Assembly (NCBI RefSeq): GCF_000242435.1
Contig: NZ_JH591189.1
Span: 6,730-42,605, forward strand
From: Dialister succinatiphilus YIT 11850
GTDB taxonomy: Bacteria; Bacillota; Negativicutes; Veillonellales; Dialisteraceae
Direction: 5' to 3'
Length of the DNA stretch: 35,876 nt
Below the pieces are notes generated by a model. It saw nothing but the letters and a program-made list of their open reading frames with translations, was not told where the DNA came from and made no database searches. Positions 22,175-29,680 of the stretch are shown in pieces (the first letter of the stretch is position 1; the number at the start of each line of letters is the position of its first letter). A program made the position numbers and the translations under genes.

Positions 22175-23323
22175 ATGATGGACTGGAAAAAAGGACTCAA
22201 ACTGGCAGGCCTTGGCCTTATGATGACAGCTGCATGTGCAGGACTTTCCGGCTGCGGCGGAAAGGGAGAAGGACAGGGCAGCGGAAAGACCGCCAAGGTA
22301 GGCTTTATCAACGGCGTTTCCGGCGGCGTGGCTTCCTACGGCCTGGCGGAAAAAGAAGGCTTTGACATGGCGGTGGATGAAATCAACAAAGAAGGAAAAA
22401 TCCACATGGATGTGGAAATGGTGGACACCAAGGGCAATGTGCAGCAGGCGGTGGCGGCGGCCCAGAAACTCATTGCCGCTAAAAAGGTGATCGTGGTGGG
22501 ACCTTTGATTTCCGGTGAATACAAGGCAGTGGGGCCTCTTTTCCAGCAGGCGAAGATTCCCCTTCTGGGCGTGGCCACCACGGCGGAAGGGCTTATGGAT
22601 ATAGGAGACTATATGTTCCGGAACTGCGTACCGGAATCGAAAAATATCCCCCAGACTGTTGAGAAAACCCATAAACTCCTGGGCTATAAGAGAGTGGCCG
22701 TGCTTTATTCCAACAACAATGAGCATCAGGTGTCCGCGTACAAGACCTTCAAAAAAGCACTGGAACAGGAGGGCGTGGAAATCGTGGCGACAGAAACCTT
22801 TGCTGATAAGGACACGGATTTTTCCGCCCAGCTCACCAAAATCCACAATGCCAATCCTGATGCCGTGGTGGTGGCAGGCTACTACCAGGAAGGAGGGCTC
22901 ATCCTCAAGAAAATGAGAGACCTGGGCATGAACCAGCCGGTACTGGGAGACAACGGTTTCATGTCTCCGGAACTGGTGAAAATTGCAGGTCCTGCAGCAG
23001 ACAATGTGTACGTATCCTCCATGTGGTCCCCGGACAGGGACTCCGAGGCTACAAGAAAATTTGTGAAGGACTTCCGGGAGCGGTATAATCATGACCCCGA
23101 CAACTTTGCCGCCTGCGCCTATGTATCGGCCAAGCTGGCAGCCAAAGCCATGGAAAATGCAGGCACCACCACGGATTCCAAAAAGGTGCGGGACGCCCTG
23201 GCCCATATCAAAAACTTTGAAAGTGCCGCCGGCCCCATGACCTTCAACAACTCCGGAGACCCGGAAGTGGACCTGGTGCTTCTGAAAGTGGAAGACGGGA
23301 AATATAAGGCAGTGAAAGTGTAA
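22175..23323 (+). CDS. Branched-chain amino acid ABC transporter substrate-binding lipoprotein (LivJ-like)
   Basis: A 382-residue exported binding protein of the periplasmic binding protein 6 class. The N-terminus has a lipobox LSGCGG (Cys near 26). The mature part starts KVGFINGVSGGVASYGLAEKEGFDMAVDEINKEG, a typical Leu/Ile/Val-binding opening, and includes AAAQKLIAAKKVIVVGP and PDAVVVAGYYQEGG. ATG 22175 is chosen because AAGGAG at 22161-22166 is 8 bases away; an ATG at 22169 is too close. No permease or ATPase genes adjoin it, so it must work with LivHMGF encoded elsewhere. The T-box leader in front supports an amino acid substrate, probably isoleucine. Confidence 0.93.
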   Translation: MMDWKKGLKLAGLGLMMTAACAGLSGCGGKGEGQGSGKTAKVGFINGVSGGVASYGLAEKEGFDMAVDEINKEGKIHMDVEMVDTKGNVQQAVAAAQKLIAAKKVIVVGPLISGEYKAVGPLFQQAKIPLLGVATTAEGLMDIGDYMFRNCVPESKNIPQTVEKTHKLLGYKRVAVLYSNNNEHQVSAYKTFKKALEQEGVEIVATETFADKDTDFSAQLTKIHNANPDAVVVAGYYQEGGLILKKMRDLGMNQPVLGDNGFMSPELVKIAGPAADNVYVSSMWSPDRDSEATRKFVKDFRERYNHDPDNFAACAYVSAKLAAKAMENAGTTTDSKKVRDALAHIKNFESAAGPMTFNNSGDPEVDLVLLKVEDGKYKAVKV

Positions 23324-23335
23324 AGCACCGCTGCC

Positions 23336-23381
23336 AAAAAAGGCAGGGAAGAAAGGATTGCTGTTTCTTCCCTGCCTTTTT
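23336..23381 (+). terminator. Terminator after LivJ-like gene
   Basis: AGGCAGGGAAGAAA (23341-23354) pairs with TTTCTTCCCTGCCT (23364-23377), A-run before and T-run after; could act in both directions. Confidence 0.9.
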
Positions 23382-23389
23382 CTATGAGG

Positions 23390-23670
23390 GCTTCCTGCCG
23401 GGGTGGATACCCATGTGTATCACTGTCATAGGAAACTTTTCGCAGCCAGTTTCCTGTCGGTGTGGATGCCCTATGTGTATCATCACCATAGGAAACCCTT
23501 CGCAAGCAGTTTCCTGCCGGTAAGAATGACCAAAGTGTAACACTGGCATGGGAAAATTTTCGCGAACAGTTTCCCGCCGGTATGGATGCCCCATGTGTAT
23601 CATCACCATAGGAAACCCTTCGCAAGTAGTTTCCTGCCGTCATGAATGACAAAAGTGTATCATGCTGCCA
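23390..23670. repeat. 60-bp tandem repeat, about 4.6 copies
   Basis: Units start with TTTCCTGCCGG at 23450, 23510, 23570 and 23630 (exact 60-bp steps), with a first 59-60 bp unit from about 23390. Units 2 and 4 are most alike and share ATGTGTATCATCACCATAGG. Each unit contains TTTCCT near its start and AGGAAA about 40 bases later, so each can form a hairpin. Because the period is divisible by three, several frames stay open, giving 20-residue repeat peptides; no ribosome site supports any of them. Confidence 0.9.
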
Positions 23671-23674
23671 TGGG

Positions 23675-24373
23675 CTACACCGTTATGGAAATGGCCGTTT
23701 CCGCATCGATGGCTTCACCGTCGGGATTTTTGGCGGGCGCAAAGGTCCACTGCCGGAGGGACCGTTCTATATAGGAAGAAAGGATTTTGAAATCGGCATC
23801 GCTCAGGCCGGTCCCTTCCTTTTCAATTACCGGCGGGGCGCTCATTTTTCCATTCCTGTCTATGGAGAGCTTCACCGTAAAGGAAGGGTGACCGGATCTT
23901 TCGGCGGCCTGCTCTTCCTTTTCCTTCATGTCTGCCATCACCTGCTTTTCCGGTGCCGGCGGCACGGATACCATGGCTGACATGAAACGGACGGGAATAC
24001 GGACAGTCAGGGGAATATCCTTATCTCCCCGGCGGGCGGGACGGAAGGTCCAGGATGCAGCAGAGGAAGCGGCATACTGGTCCAGGACCAGGGAGGATGA
24101 GCTTTCAGCGATTTCCTCATGGGTGACGGCACCGTCTTCATCAATGGAAAGAATGAGCACCGTAGATGCTGCATGGGGCAGCTGGGAGAGGGCTTCGTGG
24201 ACAGCGGCGGACTGCGGCAGCATGGGAGTTGATTTCACCGAAGGCGGCACCATCTGCTCTTCCGTTATGGGGCTGCCTTCTTTATCCAGATACACGCCTT
24301 CTTTGGGAAGGGCGGCAGAGGCGGTCAAGCCCAGGGTAAGCAGGAGAGACAGGGAGATGAGGATTTTTTTCAT
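23675..24373 (-). CDS. Exported protein with two TonB C-terminal-like domains
   Basis: A 232-residue protein with a cleavable signal peptide (MKKILISLSLLLTLGLTASA). Two similar domains follow: one near residues 58-130 (TVLILSIDEDGAVTHEEI, then SWTFRPARRGDKDIPLTVRIPVRF), and one near 163-232 (SFTVKLSIDRNGKMSAP, then RQWTFAPAKNPDGEAI), both with the beta-strand and W-x-F-x-PA pattern of TonB C-termini. Unlike TonB it has no uncleaved anchor or Pro-rich span and should be free in the periplasm. Role unknown; outer-membrane receptor interaction is the family-based guess. AAAGGAG precedes the ATG. Confidence 0.8.
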   Translation of the reverse strand: MKKILISLSLLLTLGLTASAALPKEGVYLDKEGSPITEEQMVPPSVKSTPMLPQSAAVHEALSQLPHAASTVLILSIDEDGAVTHEEIAESSSSLVLDQYAASSAASWTFRPARRGDKDIPLTVRIPVRFMSAMVSVPPAPEKQVMADMKEKEEQAAERSGHPSFTVKLSIDRNGKMSAPPVIEKEGTGLSDADFKILSSYIERSLRQWTFAPAKNPDGEAIDAETAISITV

Positions 24374-24479
24374 AGGGGCTCCTTTGACAGATTTGCATTC
24401 TGACTCATGTAATATACATTTTACACATCAATTTCTCCATTTATTTTAATAAATAGGAAAGGGAAGCGCAACCGGTTTT

Positions 24480-24510
24480 CTATCTGCCGTGGTACAATCA
24501 TGGCAGATAG
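24480..24510 (+). promoter_or_regulatory. Inverted repeat around an extended -10
   Basis: CTATCTGCC (24480-24488) and GGCAGATAG (24502-24510) are perfect 9-bp arms flanking 13 bases that contain TGGTACAAT, an extended -10. This arrangement resembles an operator that would block RNA polymerase. A small reading frame follows. Confidence 0.55.
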
Positions 24511-24554
24511 TACAAGGAGATGATGCAAAGGAGGCCGTCACGAAGAGAGAGGAT

Positions 24555-24656
24555 ATGGAAGAGCTCATAAAGGAGGCCCGGAGGGCGGGGCAGATAATGA
24601 AAATGGTGGATGTCACCCGGGTGAAGCGGCAGGCCGCCTGGGGCCATAAGCATTGA
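24555..24656 (+). CDS. Possible small protein (33 aa)
   Basis: ATG 24555 to TGA 24656 encodes MEELIKEARRAGQIMKMVDV and a basic end (VKRQAAWGHKH). The frame stays open upstream to 24498 without an ATG or GTG, while a strong AAAGGAGG at 24528-24534 lies too far from the ATG; an unusual start at the ACG near 24540 would fit the ribosome site. It lies between the inverted-repeat promoter at 24480 and the terminator at 24659. Weak evidence; may be chance. Confidence 0.3.
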   Translation: MEELIKEARRAGQIMKMVDVTRVKRQAAWGHKH

Positions 24657-24658
24657 AA

Positions 24659-24703
24659 AGAGTGCTGCGAAGAAGGGAGCTTCTTCACAGCACTCTGTAT
24701 TCC
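24659..24703. terminator. Terminator hairpin, mainly for the minus-strand carboxypeptidase operon
   Basis: GAGTGCTG, then GAAGAAG, pairs with CTTCTTC, then CAGCACTC; on the minus strand it is followed by TTTTC. Shares the GAAGAA/TTCTTC core of the other hairpins in this window. Confidence 0.75.
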
Positions 24704-24725
24704 GGCGCCGAAAGGCACCTGCTTT

Positions 24726-25559
24726 CTAAGCCTTCTTCTTATCAGAAGAGGGCTCTTTTTTTATGAGGGAAAAGCCGTAGTCCAGCAGTTGGGCCGCTTC
24801 TGTAAACCGGCTGTCCATATCCCGGGAATGCATGATGATGACGATGAGCTCATGATTGTCCCTGATGGCTGAGGCAGCCAGGCATCCGCCGGCAGCGCGG
24901 GTGTAGCCGGTTTTGATGCCCGTGGCGCCGGGGTAGGTGTAGAGGAGTTCATTGCTGTTTTCACAGGTGAAGATTTCTGCAGGGCGGATATATCGGATCT
25001 GTTTCCTTTTGGTAGAAACGATGGAGCGGAAATTTCGATTTTCCATGGCGTATCGGGCAAGGCGGGCCATGTCCTCGGCGGTGGAATAATGATTTTCATC
25101 AGGCATGCCGTTGGCGTTGACGAAATGGGTGCCGGTCATGCCGATATCCTTTGCTTTCTGGTTCATCATATCCGCAAAGGCCGGAAGACTTCCGGCCGTG
25201 TTTTCTGCAATGGCCGTGGCGGCGCCGTTGTCGGAAATCATCATCATCTGGTTTCGGAGATCCCCCAGAGAGAGCCATTCGCCGCCGTTTAGGGCCGTAG
25301 ATTCCACGTCCGCTGCCTTTGGGCTCACAGTGACGGTTTGATAGGTGTTTCCCTTTTCAAGAGAAAGAATGCAGGTCATGATTTTGGTCATGCTGGCAGG
25401 ATACTCTCTTTTGGTCCCGTTTTTTTCGTAGAGGAAACGGCCGTCAGAACCGTCCATAATGACTGCGGCATCGGCGGTAATGTCCGGCGCTGCCGCATGG
25501 AGGGGAGAGCAGGATATACAGGTGAAGGTGAGAGCCAGGAGGAACATTTTATATGTCAT
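24726..25559 (-). CDS. D-alanyl-D-alanine carboxypeptidase (PBP, family S11)
   Basis: A 277-residue exported penicillin-binding protein that trims the terminal D-Ala of peptidoglycan pentapeptides. A signal peptide occupies residues 1-23. The three active-site motifs are SMTK (56-59, nucleophile Ser56), SDN (109-111) and KTG (216-218). It lacks the extra C-terminal domain and membrane helix of long DacA proteins, so it resembles the short DacB/DacF type. GGGAGG precedes the start. It lies 12 bases after the SMR gene and is co-transcribed with it. Confidence 0.93.
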   Translation of the reverse strand: MTYKMFLLALTFTCISCSPLHAAAPDITADAAVIMDGSDGRFLYEKNGTKREYPASMTKIMTCILSLEKGNTYQTVTVSPKAADVESTALNGGEWLSLGDLRNQMMMISDNGAATAIAENTAGSLPAFADMMNQKAKDIGMTGTHFVNANGMPDENHYSTAEDMARLARYAMENRNFRSIVSTKRKQIRYIRPAEIFTCENSNELLYTYPGATGIKTGYTRAAGGCLAASAIRDNHELIVIIMHSRDMDSRFTEAAQLLDYGFSLIKKEPSSDKKKA

Positions 25560-25571
25560 AGAAACCTCCCG

Positions 25572-25895
25572 TCAGGACTTTGTGCCGAAGAAGTTCAGCA
25601 GCACACAGCCTGCAATAATGAGGAATATGGCCAGCATTCCAGTGGCCGTCAGCTTCTCGCCGAAAAAGAACCAGGAAATGAAGGTGGTGGCCAGAATGCC
25701 TACACCGCTCCAGGTGGCATAGGCCAGCGCCAGGTTCAGGGACGTAAGGGCCCGGGAGAAGGAGAAAAAGCAGAGGCCGTAGGAACCAAGGCATGCCAGG
25801 GTGGGAAGGGGGAGGGTAAAGCCATGGGACATTTTCAGGAAGGTAGTGCCGGTGAGCTCCATGGCAATGGCAAAGAACATGAGAAAATAGGCCAT
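25572..25895 (-). CDS. Small multidrug resistance (SMR) family efflux protein
   Basis: A 107-residue inner-membrane protein with four membrane segments, the standard SMR length. The key glutamate is in IAMELTGTTFLK (Glu13), and YATWSGVGILATTFISWFFFGEKL is the conserved third-fourth segment signature of EmrE/QacC. Proton-coupled export of cationic compounds or guanidinium is expected from the family. It acts as a dimer; only one gene is present here. Terminator of the upstream permease gene lies just before it. Confidence 0.92.
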   Translation of the reverse strand: MAYFLMFFAIAMELTGTTFLKMSHGFTLPLPTLACLGSYGLCFFSFSRALTSLNLALAYATWSGVGILATTFISWFFFGEKLTATGMLAIFLIIAGCVLLNFFGTKS

Positions 25896-25913
25896 GCGGA
25901 ATTCCTTTCAAGT

Positions 25914-25940
25914 AAAAAGCCTGCACCTTCCGGCGCAGGC
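25914..25940 (-). terminator. Terminator after purine permease gene
   Basis: On the minus strand GCCTGC (25940-25935) pairs with GCAGGC (25924-25919) and is followed by five T. Confidence 0.85.
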
Positions 25941-25954
25941 CTGGATAGTAGAAA

Positions 25955-27349
25955 TCAGAGGAAAATATACTTCAGAATGAAAATCACAGTGAGTGCCATC
26001 ATGAGGGCGCTTACCTTGCTTCTCCGTCCGGTGAGGAGGTTAATCAGGGTGTAGGTGATGGTGCCGAAGGAAATGCCTTCTGCAATGCTGTAGGCAAAGG
26101 GCATGGCAATGATGGTGAAGTAGCAGGGAATGGCTTCGGTGGGATCATTGAAGTCAATGCCGGTGACAGCGGTGAACATGAGGAATCCTACGATAATCAG
26201 GGCCGGTGCGGTAGCAAAGGCAGGAATGGCCATGAACACAGGGGAAAGGAACATGGAAAGAAGGAAGAGCACTGCCACGGTGACAGCGGTGAGGCCGGTG
26301 CGGCCGCCTTCGGAAACGCCGGAGGCACTTTCCACATAGGTGGTGGTGGTGGACACGCCGAGCACAGCACCTACGGAGGTGGCTACGGCATCTGCCATGA
26401 GGGCACCCTTGATATGGGGCAGCTTGTTGTTCTCATCCAGCATATTGGCTTTGGAGGACACGCCGATGAGGGTGCCGATGGTATCGAAAATATCGACAAA
26501 GAGGAAAGCCAGCAGCACCACTACGAAATTGAAGGTGCCTACCTGGGAGAAGTCCAGCTGCATGAAAATGGGGGCCATGCTCTTCGGTTCAAAGGCGGAA
26601 AGGCCGCCGGAGAAATTGGGGAGGGTGCTGAATGCGCCTACGGAAGGATCCGGCACATAAAGTCCGGAGATTTCACAGAGAACGCCCAGAAGCCAGGTAA
26701 AGAGAATGCCCCAGAGGATATTGCCTCTCACCTTCTTTACCATGAGGATAGCCGTGAAAAGAACGCCGATAATGGCCAGCACCACTGTAATGCCGGTGGT
26801 ATGGAAGGTGCCGGCGGCCATGGCCTGCTTGAAGGAAAAGAGGGAAATCTTGGTGGCAGGATTGGCCACGATGATCTGGGCAGAGCCTAAACCGATGAAG
26901 GCGATGAAAAGGCCGATGCCTGCAGATACGGCTTTCTTCAGATTAATGGGGATGGCGTTGAAGATGGCTTCACGCACATTGGTGAGGGACAGGACGATGA
27001 AGATGATCCCTTCCACAAAGACCGCAGCCAGTGCCATTTCCCAGGAATAGCCCATCTGCTTTACTACGGTAAAGGCAAAGAAAGCGTTGAGCCCCATGCC
27101 CGGTGCCAGGGCAAAGGGGTAATTGGCGAAAACGGCCATGAGCATGGTGCCCAGGAAGCCGGCCAGGGCAGTGGCAGTGAGGACGGCGCCCTTGTCCATG
27201 CCGGTGGTACTCATGATAGAAGGGTTGACGGCGAGGATATAGGCCATGGTCATAAACGTGGTAATCCCTGCCATGATTTCGGTCTTTACGGTGGTGTGAC
27301 TTTCCGACAGATGGAAAATTCGCTCCATGAGACCTGCATTGTTTTCCAT
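25955..27349 (-). CDS. NCS2 family purine permease (guanine/hypoxanthine type)
   Basis: A 464-residue inner-membrane protein of the AzgA/PbuG branch of NCS2, with about twelve to fourteen hydrophobic segments. Characteristic parts are AGITTFMTMAYILAVNP near residue 27, the NYPFALAPGMGLNAFFAFTVV motif near 75-95, and SSTTTTYVESASGVSEGGRTGLTA-like SASGV region in the C-terminal half. It imports purine bases with protons. A sigma-70 promoter lies at 27425-27453; I looked for and did not find a purine riboswitch in the 75-base leader. AAAGGAG precedes the ATG. Confidence 0.93.
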   Translation of the reverse strand: MENNAGLMERIFHLSESHTTVKTEIMAGITTFMTMAYILAVNPSIMSTTGMDKGAVLTATALAGFLGTMLMAVFANYPFALAPGMGLNAFFAFTVVKQMGYSWEMALAAVFVEGIIFIVLSLTNVREAIFNAIPINLKKAVSAGIGLFIAFIGLGSAQIIVANPATKISLFSFKQAMAAGTFHTTGITVVLAIIGVLFTAILMVKKVRGNILWGILFTWLLGVLCEISGLYVPDPSVGAFSTLPNFSGGLSAFEPKSMAPIFMQLDFSQVGTFNFVVVLLAFLFVDIFDTIGTLIGVSSKANMLDENNKLPHIKGALMADAVATSVGAVLGVSTTTTYVESASGVSEGGRTGLTAVTVAVLFLLSMFLSPVFMAIPAFATAPALIIVGFLMFTAVTGIDFNDPTEAIPCYFTIIAMPFAYSIAEGISFGTITYTLINLLTGRRSKVSALMMALTVIFILKYIFL

Positions 27350-27424
27350 GAATAAGCTCCTTTCGTGTTGAAAAGTATTCCGGCGTCTGGAAAAATAACG
27401 CCATAGAACATTTTTTACGCTCTT

Positions 27425-27453
27425 ATTATATGATTTTTAACAGCTTGAATCAA
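27425..27453 (-). promoter_or_regulatory. Promoter of the purine permease gene
   Basis: Minus strand: TTGATT (27453-27448), 17-bp spacer, TATAAT (27430-27425). Confidence 0.75.
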
Positions 27454-27575
27454 TGAATTTTATCTATTCATGGAATGCAGATATATCATTCTTCCATGAG
27501 GAAAAGGAAGTCCTTGGCTTCCTGTGCTACAATAAAAAAATAACCGGCAAAGAGCCGGCGGAAAGGGAGTACATC

Positions 27576-28484
27576 ATGAGTATATGCAACCTGTGCCCCA
27601 GGGCATGTAAAATAGAAAGAAAAATATCGGTAAAGGATAAAGGAAATGTGGGATACTGCCGCTCCGCCATGCTTCCCGTCATTTCCAGGGCTGCCCTCCA
27701 CCATTGGGAGGAACCCTGCATTGCAGGCAGCCGGGGCGCCGGCACCGTTTTCTTCGCCGGCTGCAACCTGTCCTGCGTATACTGCCAGAACTATGAAATA
27801 TCGGAAATGAGAAAGGGCATCGAAGTGTCCGTGGAGCGGCTTCGGGAAATCTATTTCGAGCTTATCGCAAAGGGGGCCCACAACATCGACCTGGTCACCC
27901 CTACCCACTACACCCATGCCATTTTCCAGAGCCTGCGGGACCCGCTCCCCGTGCCGGTGGTATACAACTGCGGCGGCTATGAAAGCGTGCACACCGTGGC
28001 CTTCCTTAGAAACAAGGTGCAGTGTTGGCTGCCGGATCTGAAATATGCAGACAGCATCGCTGCCGCCCGCTACAGCGATGCGCCGGACTATTTTGAAAAG
28101 GCCACCGCCGCCATTGAGCAGATGTTCCGCCAGACCGGTCCCTATGACATAGACAGCAGCGGCATCCTCAGGAAAGGCGTACTCATCCGCCACCTGATCC
28201 TTCCGGGACAGGTGGAGAATACGAAGAAAGTGCTGGAGTATGTGGCAGATACCTTTGCTCCCGGCGAAGTACTCTTCAGCCTCATGCGCCAGTATGTGCC
28301 CTGTGGAAGGGCAGCGGAATATCCTGAAATCAACCGCCCCATTACCGATGAGGAATACGAAGAATGCGAAAGCTATATGGAAGAACTGGGCATCGTAGAC
28401 GGCTACGTCCAGCAGAAAGCCAGCTCCGACAAAATGTTCATTCCCGCCTTTGACGGCACAGGGGTGCTGAAAAGGGAGGAATAG
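27576..28484 (+). CDS. Radical SAM protein, PflX-like (COG1313)
   Basis: A 302-residue cytosolic enzyme. The radical SAM cluster motif is CNLSCVYC (Cys63, Cys67, Cys70). An extra N-terminal cysteine group (CNLCPRAC, then GYC; Cys4, 7, 11, 28) and the HHWEEPCI motif are typical of the PflX family, related to pyruvate formate-lyase activase but of unknown substrate. ATG 27576 is chosen because AAAGGGAG is 6-12 bases upstream and the protein then begins with the conserved MSICNLCPR; a longer in-frame form from 27453 would have a poor N-terminus. It is followed by a bidirectional terminator. Confidence 0.88.
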   Translation: MSICNLCPRACKIERKISVKDKGNVGYCRSAMLPVISRAALHHWEEPCIAGSRGAGTVFFAGCNLSCVYCQNYEISEMRKGIEVSVERLREIYFELIAKGAHNIDLVTPTHYTHAIFQSLRDPLPVPVVYNCGGYESVHTVAFLRNKVQCWLPDLKYADSIAAARYSDAPDYFEKATAAIEQMFRQTGPYDIDSSGILRKGVLIRHLILPGQVENTKKVLEYVADTFAPGEVLFSLMRQYVPCGRAAEYPEINRPITDEEYEECESYMEELGIVDGYVQQKASSDKMFIPAFDGTGVLKREE

Positions 28485-28485
28485 A

Positions 28486-28533
28486 AAAGGGTCTGTGAAA
28501 AAATGGAAATCATTTCTTCACAGACCTTTTTGC
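28486..28533. terminator. Bidirectional terminator between PflX-like and GNAT genes
   Basis: AAAAGGGTCTGTGAAAAAATG pairs with CATTTCTTCACAGACCTTTTT around a short loop. Nearly identical to the hairpin at 16653-16704. Confidence 0.9.
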
Positions 28534-28560
28534 TGTTTTTGACCGGTGCAGCAGGAAAAT

Positions 28561-29151
28561 TTACAGCCTGGAGGACAGTTGGGAGAAGGGGATGAAAGCT
28601 CCGGGATGGAGAGGCCGTTTCCCGATTTCCTTTCCCATCCAGATCATGTCATACCAGCGGCCGAATTTATACCCGCACTTTTCAAAGCGGCCCAGGGTTT
28701 TGAATCCAAGGCTTCTGTGAAAAAGGGGACTGTCTTTGGGAAGGAAAGGGTCCTCTCTTCTGGTGACGGCAATGCAGGCATAGAGGTTGAATACCTGCTG
28801 GGACAGGAGGATGGACTCCAGCTGGCCATAGAGCGCCTTCCCCAGGCCCCGGTGATGGAAGGGAGGAGCTATATAGATAGAAAGTTCTGCGGCGTGGTCA
28901 TAGGCTTTCCGGGGGTGGAAGGGTCCGGCATAGGCATAACCTGCTATCCGGCCATCAGAAAGGGCGGCAAGATAGGGGTACCGTTCCAGGGTAGAGGTCA
29001 TGCGATGCTGGAAATCTTCCAGGGCCGGCAGGTCCTCTTCAAAGGTAATCGCCGTGTTTTCCATATAGGGCCGGTAAATGGAAAGAAGGGAAGGCGCATC
29101 TTCTATGGACGCCTGGCGGATGAAAAAGGAAGGGTTACTGCTTTTTTCCAT
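28561..29151 (-). CDS. GNAT N-acetyltransferase, phosphinothricin acetyltransferase-like
   Basis: A 196-residue cytosolic acetyl-CoA-dependent acyltransferase. FFIRQASIEDAPSLLSIYRPY at the N-terminus, FHHRGLGKALYGQLE (acetyl-CoA loop, near residue 98) and SLGFKTLGRFEKCGYKFGRWYDMIWM near 145-170 match the PAT/MnaT group, which acetylate glutamate analogues such as methionine sulfoximine. The natural substrate here is unknown. The start overlaps the end of the thioesterase gene by 17 bases, so both come from one transcript. Confidence 0.9.
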   Translation of the reverse strand: MEKSSNPSFFIRQASIEDAPSLLSIYRPYMENTAITFEEDLPALEDFQHRMTSTLERYPYLAALSDGRIAGYAYAGPFHPRKAYDHAAELSIYIAPPFHHRGLGKALYGQLESILLSQQVFNLYACIAVTRREDPFLPKDSPLFHRSLGFKTLGRFEKCGYKFGRWYDMIWMGKEIGKRPLHPGAFIPFSQLSSRL

Positions 29152-29530
29152 TTCTTTGTTCCGCTTTTTCCATAAACCTTACGCCATCTACCAGAAAGCG
29201 GTCGTGGTCTGCTTCTCCGATGTCTCCATTCTCATCGGCAGCAGTGATGTGGAAGGAAATTTTCTTTCCCTTCACCTCTGTCACTGTGGCGGTGACGGTA
29301 ATCACATGGCCCGGAAGGGTGGGGGCTTTATGGATAAGGGAAATGGAACCGCCTACGGTGGTTTCCCCTTCCGTAAGATGCGGTGCCAGCGCCTTGCAGG
29401 CCGCTTCCTCCATGGCCGCCGACAGCACCGGCGTGGCCAATACGGGCAGGGACCCGCTTCTTACCTTTTCCGCCGTATCCTTTTCGGTAATGGTTCTTGT
29501 AATCTGTGCAGTGATTCCTTTGATAATCAT
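29135..29530 (-). CDS. FlK-like hotdog thioesterase
   Basis: A 131-residue single hotdog-fold protein. TPVLSAAMEEAACKAL (Thr/Glu of the FlK triad) and ISLIHKAPTLPGHVITV (His) match the fluoroacetyl-CoA thioesterase family, where the motif ends in VGGSISLIHKAP. Widespread bacterial homologues probably remove small unwanted acyl-CoAs; none need be specific for fluoroacetyl-CoA. AAAGGAG precedes the ATG. It is the first gene of a two-gene minus-strand unit with the GNAT protein, and diverges from mltG. Confidence 0.88.
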   Translation of the reverse strand: MIIKGITAQITRTITEKDTAEKVRSGSLPVLATPVLSAAMEEAACKALAPHLTEGETTVGGSISLIHKAPTLPGHVITVTATVTEVKGKKISFHITAADENGDIGEADHDRFLVDGVRFMEKAEQRNGKKQ

Positions 29531-29603
29531 AATAAACTCCTTTCTTTTATCAGCATTCCAAAGAGAGTGCTGAATAAAGAATATGAATCCTTTTCATAGT
29601 ATA

Positions 29604-29612
29604 TGATATAAT
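29604..29612 (+). promoter_or_regulatory. Extended -10 of the mltG operon
   Basis: TGATATAAT (TGnTATAAT form) with no good -35, about 70 bases before the start codon. Confidence 0.55.
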
Positions 29613-29680
29613 TATAAGATAATTTATGATTATTTCCATATACGATCTGGAATCCCTTGAAATTTCTTGAGAGGTGCAAT

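Noticed and set aside
23119-23652. 177-codon minus-strand frame across the 60-bp repeats
   Set aside because: It runs into the antisense of the livJ gene and has no ribosome site; open frames are expected from a repeat length divisible by three.
23390-23670. CRISPR array
   Set aside because: The repeated unit is the full 60 bp with no unique spacers and the copies diverge; no cas genes are present.
27350-27424. Purine riboswitch before the purine permease
   Set aside because: The leader is only about 75 bases and lacks the conserved three-way junction loops.
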